From an uncultured bacterium (GTDB lineage Bacteria; Bacteroidota; Bacteroidia; Chitinophagales; CAIODY01): a stretch of 5,126 nucleotides of DNA. The notes beneath the pieces are model-generated. The model saw only the letters and a program-made list of their open reading frames with translations. It ran no database searches and had not been told where the DNA came from. The stretch's first letter is position 1; each line of letters opens with the position of its first letter. A program made the position numbers and the translations under genes. Below are positions 1-5,126 of the stretch, piece by piece. The DNA is taken from positions 1 to 5,126 of the forward strand of contig CAIQHW010000443.1 in NCBI GenBank assembly GCA_903871715.1. Direction: 5' to 3'.

Positions 1-18
1 AAAGAAAGAAAATGTGTG

Positions 19-687
19 CTATTTTTTGTTGCCCACTAACACACCCGAAATGCACCAATGGCTAAAACTTCCACCTTCGCTTTTGCCTTGGTCAATGACC
101 ACTTGCAAGGTGTGTATGCCTTTGGTTAAATTTTTAAGTGGAACTAAATAAGGTGGCGTAAGTGCCCCTGGACACCAATTGGAGCGACTAAAGTCGCTGG
201 AAGATAAACCATCAGGAAAATTGCCCGAAGCTGGATTGTGCAAGCGATAAGTGCCACAATCAGTTCGCCAAGGAGTAATTTGAAACACCGATTTTCCATC
301 CACAAAAATTTGATTCAACTTGGGATTAAATTCATCACCATTTTCCCAACCACCATGACCTGTGGTGGTAAAAAGCAATTGCAAATCCTTAATTAAATCT
401 GGAATTTCAAACTGCATTTTTAAAGAATCATTTTCAAATAACTTCCCATAATTCTGCCCAGCGGCTTCTAAAATATTTACGGTGTTGAACAATGGTGCAA
501 TATATTTGTTAGAAATTGGTTGTTCGGCTTCGGGGTAAAAGTCAAGCTCAAGGCTCACTTTGTGTCCACCTTTATCATAATTGCCAATGTATGCGCCTAT
601 CCAAATTTCATTTTCATTGGTTGGAATTAATGCCGAAACATCTTGTTTATACACCACCGAATCGCTCCAATGATAGCCAGCAATCAT
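19..687 (-). CDS. PNGase F-like peptide:N-glycosidase, C-terminal part (same gene, shifted frame)
   Basis: This is the rest of the same glycosidase in the -1 frame. Homology does not begin at this ATG: the frame is open back to about 717, giving FGVNYFNEKR just before it, so the ATG is an internal Met rather than a real start. GHGGWENGDEF (110-120) aligns with the segment of PNGase F carrying catalytic Glu206, so Glu119 (residue 450 of the joined protein) is the likely counterpart. WRTDCGTYRLHNP (140-152) and RSNWCPG (168-174) match the substrate-groove loops of PNGase F. Cys144 and Cys172 match its Cys231-Cys252 disulfide. The Cys204/Cys208 pair is absent. The Glu118 position appears to be Tyr33 here, so only two of the three classic acidic residues are visible. 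The C-terminus (WCISGVLVGNKK) ends with a TAG near the window edge and looks complete. Without a signal peptide and Asp262, this fragment alone should not be active. Confidence 0.85.
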   Translation of the reverse strand: MIAGYHWSDSVVYKQDVSALIPTNENEIWIGAYIGNYDKGGHKVSLELDFYPEAEQPISNKYIAPLFNTVNILEAAGQNYGKLFENDSLKMQFEIPDLIKDLQLLFTTTGHGGWENGDEFNPKLNQIFVDGKSVFQITPWRTDCGTYRLHNPASGNFPDGLSSSDFSRSNWCPGALTPPYLVPLKNLTKGIHTLQVVIDQGKSEGGSFSHWCISGVLVGNKK

Positions 688-707
688 TCTTTTTTCGTTG
701 AAATAAT

Positions 708-1679
708 TTACGCCAAAGGTGTGAAAAACCGCATCAATTCAATAGCTGGAGAATAATTTTGGGTGGCAACAATGCCTTGATATTTTTCGTTTTTATGGTC
801 TGTGTAAAACGGAATTTCGTTTATTCCTTTTTGCAAAGCATCTAACATCGATTTTTCTTTTTTTGCTGAAAACGTAAACACAGAGCCAACTCTGTCGTAA
901 GCATCACCACTCGACCAATCGGTTAATTGCACAAAGAAATTACCTTTCGAATTCTCTTTTGGCAATTTTATTTTTTTCAAAATCACATTTCCTTTTGAAA
1001 AACGATACACTACATTTTCATTGTAGGCAGTTGGATTTTTGATGTCGTTTTCAAAATTTATTTGCTGATGATTAAAAACAGCAATGCTTGTAAACCTCGA
1101 TTTTATCTGCACTGCAGCATATTGTGGGTCATCCATTTTTATAAAATCTTGTTTGGGCTGTTCTATTTTTTCATCTGATGTTTTGATAGATTTTGCAAGA
1201 ACAGTTCTACTTCCATTCATTACATATTTCAATACCAAAGCATCTTTTGGCACAAATGAAATCGATGGCGAACCTTTGCAGTTGGCTTTGTCGGTTACCC
1301 AAACTTCGATGTGATTCGAGAAAATTTCATACTTCAATTTTCGACAAACAAAACCTAAAATAGTATCTGTTTCGTTGGTCGAAATTGATTTTGGTAAAGA
1401 ATCTAACGAAGTAAATACCGCATATTTTTTATCGCCAAAAGTGCTTATTTTAATAGTGTTTTGGGCAATGTAATCTTCAAAAAATCTTTCGGTGGTAGAA
1501 GAGTTTTTAATGCTAGCAAAACTGTTGTTGCATTTTAAAGTTATCGTCTTATCAGCTTCCAATTTCCCATTTTCCAACTGCTCGTAAACAATTGTTGAGC
1601 AATTATTTTTTTGCGCCAATAAAAATTGAAATGGAAAAATGCACAGCATTAGCACTGCGATTCTGCAAGATTTATTCAT
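708..1679 (-). CDS. PNGase F-like peptide:N-glycosidase, N-terminal part (frame broken at 715-717)
   Basis: This is the first 323 codons of a secreted peptide-N4-(N-acetyl-beta-glucosaminyl)asparagine amidase-like protein, which would release N-glycans from glycoproteins outside the cytoplasm. Residues 1-22 form a signal peptide ending in LLA before Gln. Residues about 24-165 form a separate N-terminal domain. Its ILGFVCRKLKYE, IEVWVTD and following segments resemble GLPGLI-type domains and may equal the extra N-terminal domain described for type II PNGases; this is inference. The catalytic fold begins near residue 188. GDAYDRVGSVFTF (259-270) aligns by eye with CDEWDRYANVYV of Elizabethkingia PNGase F, so Asp262 matches catalytic Asp60. 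The last matching residues are ELMRFFTP (314-321), after which the frame shifts and stops two codons later. The ATG is the only plausible start, because an in-frame TAA lies eight codons upstream. No Shine-Dalgarno sequence is seen. With 19-687 it forms one 553-residue protein. Confidence 0.85.
   Translation of the reverse strand: MNKSCRIAVLMLCIFPFQFLLAQKNNCSTIVYEQLENGKLEADKTITLKCNNSFASIKNSSTTERFFEDYIAQNTIKISTFGDKKYAVFTSLDSLPKSISTNETDTILGFVCRKLKYEIFSNHIEVWVTDKANCKGSPSISFVPKDALVLKYVMNGSRTVLAKSIKTSDEKIEQPKQDFIKMDDPQYAAVQIKSRFTSIAVFNHQQINFENDIKNPTAYNENVVYRFSKGNVILKKIKLPKENSKGNFFVQLTDWSSGDAYDRVGSVFTFSAKKEKSMLDALQKGINEIPFYTDHKNEKYQGIVATQNYSPAIELMRFFTPLA
715..717 (-). other. Single-base frameshift site in the PNGase F-like gene
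   Basis: On the coding strand the sequence reads ACACCTTTGGCGTAA. Adding one T to the TTT run gives ACA CCT TTT GGC GTA, which encodes TPFGV and joins the 323-codon and 222-codon frames into 553 residues with no other change. PNGase F of Elizabethkingia has RFITPYWVG at the same place, which fits RFFTPFGVN. The missing base lies in a short homopolymer, so a sequencing or assembly error is as possible as a true mutation. No classical slippery heptamer is present, so programmed frameshifting is unlikely. Confidence 0.8.
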
Positions 1680-1714
1680 AGAGATAGAGAAGAAATGAAA
1701 ATGTTACAATTCGA

Positions 1715-1747
1715 CAAATGTAAGGAAAGCGTTTTTGAAAAAACAAG
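1715..1747 (-). promoter_or_regulatory. Bacteroidota-type promoter of the PNGase F-like gene
   Basis: A perfect TAnnTTTG box (TACATTTG, 1722 down to 1715) lies 35 bases before the start codon. A CTTG element (1747 to 1744), a three-of-four match to the -33 TTTG, precedes it by 21 bases. This is the spacing class known for the Bacteroidota primary sigma factor. It sits in the 80-bp gap after the desaturase, so the glycosidase probably has its own transcript, starting near 1708. Confidence 0.6.
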
Positions 1748-1759
1748 CAACCGATTGGG

Positions 1760-2509
1760 TTACATGTAATTGAAATCGTTGTTCTTTTTCAACTTAATTA
1801 GATGAATAGAATTGAACAACAAAATCAATGGATACATGGGGTCAAATTCATGCCATTTAATACCACCAAAGTTGGCTCTGCCGCCCATTTTGTGGTGATT
1901 GTTGTGATACGATTCGCCCCACATTAAAAAATCGAAAGGCAATAAATTGGATGAAGTATCTGCCATGTCGAAATTGGTATAACCCAATTTGTGTGCATAC
2001 CAATTAATGATGGCGCCATGCACTGGCGACATAACAATGCAAACTGGCAACAAAAACCATAAATACCAATGATGGCAATAAATAACAAAAACCGCCACAT
2101 AAACTGCCACCCAAAATAATCGCGAACCCCAGCTATCGGCAAACCATTCCATCCAAGGCCAGTTGGGAACATTTTTTGTAAAACGCTCTTCTACATTGGC
2201 TTTGCCGCTATTAATGTCGGAATAAATAATTTTGGTTTTCCACATCATGTCGAATAAGTTTTTTGAAAACAAAGGCGAATGTGGGTCTTTTTCAGTGTCG
2301 GCAAAAGCATGATGCATGCGATGCAAAATGCCATAAGCTCGTGGACTTAGATAAGATGAACCTTGAAACAACCAAGTTAAAACGTAGAAGAATTTTTCGG
2401 TTGCTGGACTCATCGTGAACATGCGATGAGCTGAATATCTATGATTGAAAAAAGATTGTGTAAACAACGACAAATACCAAAGTGATATGAAAAAGATGAT
2501 GATAACCAT
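1760..2509 (-). CDS. Membrane fatty acid desaturase, acyl-CoA delta-9 desaturase family
   Basis: This is a 249-residue integral membrane di-iron desaturase of the stearoyl-CoA/OLE1-like family, which introduces a cis double bond into saturated acyl chains using O2 and an external electron donor to adjust membrane fluidity. All three histidine boxes are visible: HRYSAH (23-28), HRMHH (63-67) and ESYHNNHH (199-206). The extra conserved ligand-region residues NWYAHKLG (169-176) are also present. SYLSPRAYGILHRMHH followed by DTEKDPHSP is the family signature. Hydrophobic segments lie at about 1-20, 38-60, 131-145 and 148-165. The length is normal for the short bacterial branch, which lacks a cytochrome b5 domain. 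An in-frame TAA five codons upstream of the ATG, with no other start between, fixes the start. It stands between E2 and the glycosidase with gaps of 73 and 80 bp, and no electron-transfer partner is in view. Regiospecificity cannot be read from the sequence. Confidence 0.92.
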   Translation of the reverse strand: MVIIIFFISLWYLSLFTQSFFNHRYSAHRMFTMSPATEKFFYVLTWLFQGSSYLSPRAYGILHRMHHAFADTEKDPHSPLFSKNLFDMMWKTKIIYSDINSGKANVEERFTKNVPNWPWMEWFADSWGSRLFWVAVYVAVFVIYCHHWYLWFLLPVCIVMSPVHGAIINWYAHKLGYTNFDMADTSSNLLPFDFLMWGESYHNNHHKMGGRANFGGIKWHEFDPMYPLILLFNSIHLIKLKKNNDFNYM

Positions 2510-2534
2510 GAGAAAATAAATTTAAAAACGGGTG

Positions 2535-2542
2535 CAAAGGTA
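2535..2542 (-). promoter_or_regulatory. Putative -7 box of the desaturase promoter
   Basis: TACCTTTG is a perfect match to TAnnTTTG and lies 25 bases before the desaturase start, in the 73-bp gap after the E2 gene. I find no TTG at the usual 17-23 bases further upstream, so this promoter is less certain than the ones for E2 and the glycosidase. Read-through from E2 is an alternative. Confidence 0.45.
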
Positions 2543-2582
2543 GTTGAATAATCGAAGAATAAGATGATTCTCATCACCTTTA

Positions 2583-3812
2583 TTAAATCAACATCATAGC
2601 AGGATTTTCTAAATTTTCTTTCAATGATTTTAAAAAGCCCGAAGCGATAGAACCATCTACCACTCTATGGTCGCTGCTTAAAGTCATTTTCATCACATGC
2701 CCAATTTTGATTTCGCTATTTTCAACAATAGGTGTTTCTTTTATTTTGCCCACAGCTAAAATACAAGCATCGGGCGGATTGATAATGGCTGTAAAATTTT
2801 CTACATCAAACATCCCCATGTTACTGATCGTAAATGTATTGCCTTGCATATCGGCAGGTTGAATTTTTTTCGATTTTGCTTTCTCTACAAATTGTTTGGC
2901 TTCAACACTAATTTGTGAAATAGATTTTTGGTCGGCAAATTTTAACACAGGCACCACCAAACCTTCTTCCATGCCCACTGCCATGCCAATATGAATATGA
3001 TGATTGTAACGAATTTTATCACCTAGCCATGATGAATTTACTTTTGGATGCTTACGAATAGCCGATGCTACTGCTTTTATCATTAAATCGTTGTAGGAGA
3101 ATTTAATGCCTGCATCAGCAGCTTGTGCTCTGAAAGCCATAGCAGCCTTCATGTTGGCTTCAATCGTTACAAAGAAATGTGGTGCAGTAAAATTGCTTTC
3201 GCTTAATCTTCTTGCAATAGTTTTTCGCATTTGCGACAGTGTAATTTCTTCGAAACTTTCAACCCCTGCAACAACAGGAGCAACTGCAACAGTTGATGCT
3301 GCTTGCGTTTCTGTAGCACTTATATTTTCCAAATCACGTTTTACAATTCTGCCATTATCAGCCGAACCTTTAATATTGTGTAAGTCAATTCCTTTTTCAG
3401 CCGCTATGGCTTTAGCTAATGGCGATGCTTTTATTCTCCCATCTAAAGTGATTGGAGATGCGATGGATGAGACAACTGTAGTTGGAATTTCGTTTTTTGC
3501 TTCTATCGGTAAAGCCGCGGCAGGAGCTTCGGCAGCTTTTGGTGCTTCGTTTAATAAGGCAGAAAAATCTTCGCCAGCGTTTCCAATAATAGCCAATACA
3601 CCATTTACCAAAACCGCTTTACCAGCCTCAACACCAATGTACAAGAGCATTCCATCATTATAACTTTCCAACTCCATCGTGGCTTTATCGGTTTCTACTT
3701 CTGCCATCAAATCGCCGCTTTTCACTTTATCACCCACTTTTTTATGCCAAGCTACAATCACGCCTTCGGTCATCGTATCGCTCATTCTGGGCATTCTAAT
3801 TATTTCAGCCAT
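2583..3812 (-). CDS. pdhC: Pyruvate dehydrogenase complex E2, dihydrolipoyl acetyltransferase
   Basis: This is a 409-residue core subunit of the cytoplasmic pyruvate dehydrogenase complex. It transfers the acetyl group from lipoyl-lysine to coenzyme A. Domains in order: one lipoyl domain (1-78, lipoylated Lys43 in VETDKATME), an Ala/Pro-rich linker (about 85-122), a peripheral subunit-binding domain (about 127-163, KASPLAKAIAAEKGID), a second linker, and the catalytic domain (about 187-409) ending with DHRVVDG (381-387; His382 and Asp386 catalytic). MPRMSDTMTEG at the N-terminus is typical of pyruvate E2 rather than 2-oxoglutarate E2. The open frame extends 34 codons upstream to an ATG at 3914. 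I place the start at 3812, because MAEIIRMP begins the lipoyl domain directly, the added residues do not look like part of the family, and a promoter lies inside that extension. Many Bacteroidota E2 proteins have two lipoyl domains; this one has one. E1 and E3 genes are not in the window. The product is sure; the symbol (pdhC or aceF) is convention. Confidence 0.93.
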   Translation of the reverse strand: MAEIIRMPRMSDTMTEGVIVAWHKKVGDKVKSGDLMAEVETDKATMELESYNDGMLLYIGVEAGKAVLVNGVLAIIGNAGEDFSALLNEAPKAAEAPAAALPIEAKNEIPTTVVSSIASPITLDGRIKASPLAKAIAAEKGIDLHNIKGSADNGRIVKRDLENISATETQAASTVAVAPVVAGVESFEEITLSQMRKTIARRLSESNFTAPHFFVTIEANMKAAMAFRAQAADAGIKFSYNDLMIKAVASAIRKHPKVNSSWLGDKIRYNHHIHIGMAVGMEEGLVVPVLKFADQKSISQISVEAKQFVEKAKSKKIQPADMQGNTFTISNMGMFDVENFTAIINPPDACILAVGKIKETPIVENSEIKIGHVMKMTLSSDHRVVDGSIASGFLKSLKENLENPAMMLI

Positions 3813-3850
3813 AATATTTTTTCGGAAATTTTGTTTTAAAAATTGAATTG

Positions 3851-3881
3851 CAAATGTATAAAAAGATAGTGCGCTGGCAGA
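3851..3881 (-). promoter_or_regulatory. Bacteroidota-type promoter of the E2 gene
   Basis: A perfect TAnnTTTG box (TACATTTG, 3858 down to 3851, the same eight bases as before the glycosidase) is preceded at exactly 19 bases by TCTG (3881 to 3878), a three-of-four match to the -33 TTTG. The predicted transcript starts near 3844, about 32 bases before the ATG at 3812. It therefore excludes the far upstream ATG at 3914. Confidence 0.65.
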
Positions 3882-3967
3882 GTAGATTTTTAAGATTTTT
3901 TTGTTTAAAAACAATAAATAAATTCACTGGTTTAGAAAATTGAAAGCTCGCAAATCATTAATCATCG

Positions 3968-3981
3968 ATTCAAATTTGAAT
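3968..3981. repeat. 14-bp perfect palindrome in the divergent intergenic region
   Basis: ATTCAAATTTGAAT reads the same on both strands. It lies about 110 bp before the E2 -7 box and 74 bp before the -7 box of the plus-strand gene. A dimeric regulator could bind such a site, but the DNA here is very AT-rich and chance is a fair explanation. Confidence 0.4.
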
Positions 3982-4004
3982 TTTAAAGAAAATTAGAGGT
4001 ACAA

Positions 4005-4035
4005 ATTTTTAAAGTTGTCATTCTACATTTTTAAA
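4005..4035. repeat. Short direct repeat ATTTTTAAA, two copies 22 bp apart
   Basis: The nine bases ATTTTTAAA occur at 4005-4013 and 4027-4035. Both are followed by TTGT-containing sequence (GTTGTC and TTGTTC). The 22-bp period is about two helical turns. The second copy overlaps the region just before the -33 element of the plus-strand gene. AT richness makes a chance origin possible. Confidence 0.3.
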
Positions 4036-4062
4036 TTGTTCGAAAATAATTGCCTAATTTTG
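4036..4062 (+). promoter_or_regulatory. Bacteroidota-type promoter of the plus-strand surface protein gene
   Basis: TAATTTTG (4055-4062) is a perfect TAnnTTTG box, 46 bases before the ATG at 4109. A TTG (4036-4038) lies 16 bases upstream, one base shorter than the usual 17-23. The predicted start of transcription is near 4069. Confidence 0.5.
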
Positions 4063-4108
4063 GACTTAATTATTTAATACCTTAAAACGATTTAACCATT
4101 TTATCGAA

Positions 4109-5126
4109 ATGCTAAAAGCAAAATATTTATTGTTGTTTTATTTGTTTGCATTTACTTTAAGTATTGTAAAAGTAAATGCGCAAACCTTTACACCTATTGC
4201 TGTTACAGGATTTAACGGTGATGTAATTGCCGAAACATCACCAGCTACCGCCAGCACTACTATTTCGATGGATTTGCAGCAACATATTCTGTATTCGCAA
4301 ACATTTGCTACAGCCAATTCTCTTACAGGTGGTGGCTTAATAAATACTGGCACAATTGTTAGTGGCACACGAACTTATCAATTGCAACCTTTTACGGCAA
4401 ATAATGCTATTCATGTGCAATTGGGTACTCCGCAAACCATGACATTAACCACACCGGCTCATTTTTCGCAACTAAGTATGTTTGGCTTATCTACCGAACA
4501 AAGTAGTACCATTAGTTTAACTGTAAATTTTACCAATAGCACATCCACTTCTTTTACCAATATCAATGTACAAGATTGGTTTTTGGGCACAGGCAGCATT
4601 TATAATGGCTTTGGTAGAATAGTGCAGTTAGCATCTGGACCTTATGCTGTTAGCGGTTATCCAACCGACCCTGAGATGTATCCTTTTGATATAACTCTTT
4701 CATGTGCAGATAGAGCAAAGTTAGTGCAATCTATTACCATCAATGTAACAGCGCAAACTGGAACTAACAGCAGCGTATTTATGTTTGGCTTATCGGGTGC
4801 TGTAGACTCTACTCATCTTTCATCAACAGTTACTAATGTTGGCTGCTCGGGTGGCAATACAGGCACCGCATCTGTAATTGCAACTGGCACTAGCTCATCT
4901 TATAGTTATTCATGGAATACAACACCTGTGCAATTCACATCCACAGCCACTTCGCTAGGAGTAGGCAATTATATTTGCACTATATCTGATGCAGCTGGTT
5001 GTGCTGTTAAAAATGATACTATTACTATTACAACAGTTGCCAATCCTGCTATCACATTTACCGCCACACATGATACTGTTTGTAATGGCAGCTCAACAAC
5101 CATCACTGTTTCGGGCTTATCGTCTT
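4109..5126 (+). CDS. Secreted repeat-bearing surface protein, partial (3' end outside the window)
   Basis: An open frame of 339 codons runs to the window edge without a stop. The ATG is the only plausible start, because an in-frame TAA lies at 4067-4069 with no other start codon between. Residues 1-24 form a signal peptide ending in VNA before Gln25. Residues about 26-235 form a Thr/Ser-rich, beta-strand-like domain (YQLQPFTANNAIHVQLG, SLTVNFTNSTSTSFTN, DWFLG, SITINV, VFMFGLSG). It looks like N-terminal domains of large Bacteroidota exported proteins, but I cannot name it. Residues about 243-309 form a SprB/PKD-like repeat: GCSGGN, YSYSWN, LGVGNYICTISDAAGC. A further Ig-like repeat begins at about 312 with DTVCNGSSTTITVSG. 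Such proteins usually end in a type IX secretion signal, which would lie beyond the window. A role in adhesion or gliding is inference. Codon use looks like that of its neighbours. Confidence 0.85.
   Translation, partial: MLKAKYLLLFYLFAFTLSIVKVNAQTFTPIAVTGFNGDVIAETSPATASTTISMDLQQHILYSQTFATANSLTGGGLINTGTIVSGTRTYQLQPFTANNAIHVQLGTPQTMTLTTPAHFSQLSMFGLSTEQSSTISLTVNFTNSTSTSFTNINVQDWFLGTGSIYNGFGRIVQLASGPYAVSGYPTDPEMYPFDITLSCADRAKLVQSITINVTAQTGTNSSVFMFGLSGAVDSTHLSSTVTNVGCSGGNTGTASVIATGTSSSYSYSWNTTPVQFTSTATSLGVGNYICTISDAAGCAVKNDTITITTVANPAITFTATHDTVCNGSSTTITVSGLSS

Noticed and set aside
708..725. Programmed -1 frameshift in the glycosidase
   Set aside because: The site CCTTTGG does not fit the X XXY YYZ slippery pattern and I see no strong downstream hairpin; a mutation or sequencing error is simpler.
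516..1314. Short plus-strand open frames at 516-701 and 1084-1314
   Set aside because: Both are antisense to the PNGase F-like gene, whose protein motifs are clear.
1727..1748. T-rich and A-rich complementary runs after the desaturase, a possible terminator
   Set aside because: The pairing is almost all A-T with a very small loop, and it overlaps the likely -33 region of the next gene's promoter.
1924..2172. An 82-codon minus-strand open frame
   Set aside because: It overlaps the desaturase in another frame, and its hydrophobic translation comes from the membrane segments of that gene.
2563..2575. Possible terminator hairpin after E2 (GATGA-TTC-TCATC)
   Set aside because: The stem has only five pairs with a three-base loop and no good T-run follows on the coding strand, so it is too weak to call.
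3106..3663. A 185-codon plus-strand open frame
   Set aside because: It is the antisense shadow of the E2 gene's Ala-rich linkers and catalytic domain; the minus-strand protein is unmistakable and this translation resembles no family.
4138..4368. A 76-codon minus-strand open frame
   Set aside because: It lies opposite the signal peptide and N-terminal domain of the plus-strand surface protein and has no recognisable features.
1..5126. Transposon, CRISPR, RNA gene or defence system
   Set aside because: I found no transposase-like frame, terminal inverted repeats, regularly spaced repeats, or tRNA/rRNA-like sequence; the window is filled by four ordinary genes.

Overview
The window is AT-rich DNA from a member of the phylum Bacteroidota. 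The evidence is TAnnTTTG-type -7 promoter boxes in front of all four genes, start codons without a clear Shine-Dalgarno sequence, signal peptides ending in Ala-Gln, a PNGase F-like glycan-releasing enzyme, and the beginning of a large repeat-bearing surface protein. A genus cannot be named from the sequence alone.

Layout. Three genes lie on the minus strand. Read in the direction of transcription they are: the E2 (dihydrolipoyl acetyltransferase) subunit of pyruvate dehydrogenase (3812 down to 2583, true start internal to a longer open frame), a membrane acyl-CoA/acyl-lipid delta-9-type desaturase (2509 to 1760), and a secreted PNGase F-like peptide:N-glycosidase (1679 to 19) whose frame is broken by one missing base in an A-run at 715-717. 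A 194-297 bp AT-rich divergent region follows. It holds a 14-bp perfect palindrome and a short direct repeat. On the plus strand at 4109 begins a secreted protein of at least 339 residues that runs off the window: signal peptide, a beta-rich N-terminal domain, a SprB/PKD-like Cys-containing repeat, and the start of another repeat.

How the genes relate. E2 makes acetyl-CoA and the desaturase tunes membrane fatty acids, so both are housekeeping functions. The glycosidase and the large surface protein are exported. The gaps of 73-80 bp and the separate -7 boxes suggest individual transcription units rather than one operon. I see no transposon, CRISPR array, RNA gene or defence system. The most notable observation is the single-base frameshift in the otherwise well-preserved PNGase F-like gene. 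Its repair restores a continuous 553-residue protein, and family comparison supports the repaired reading.
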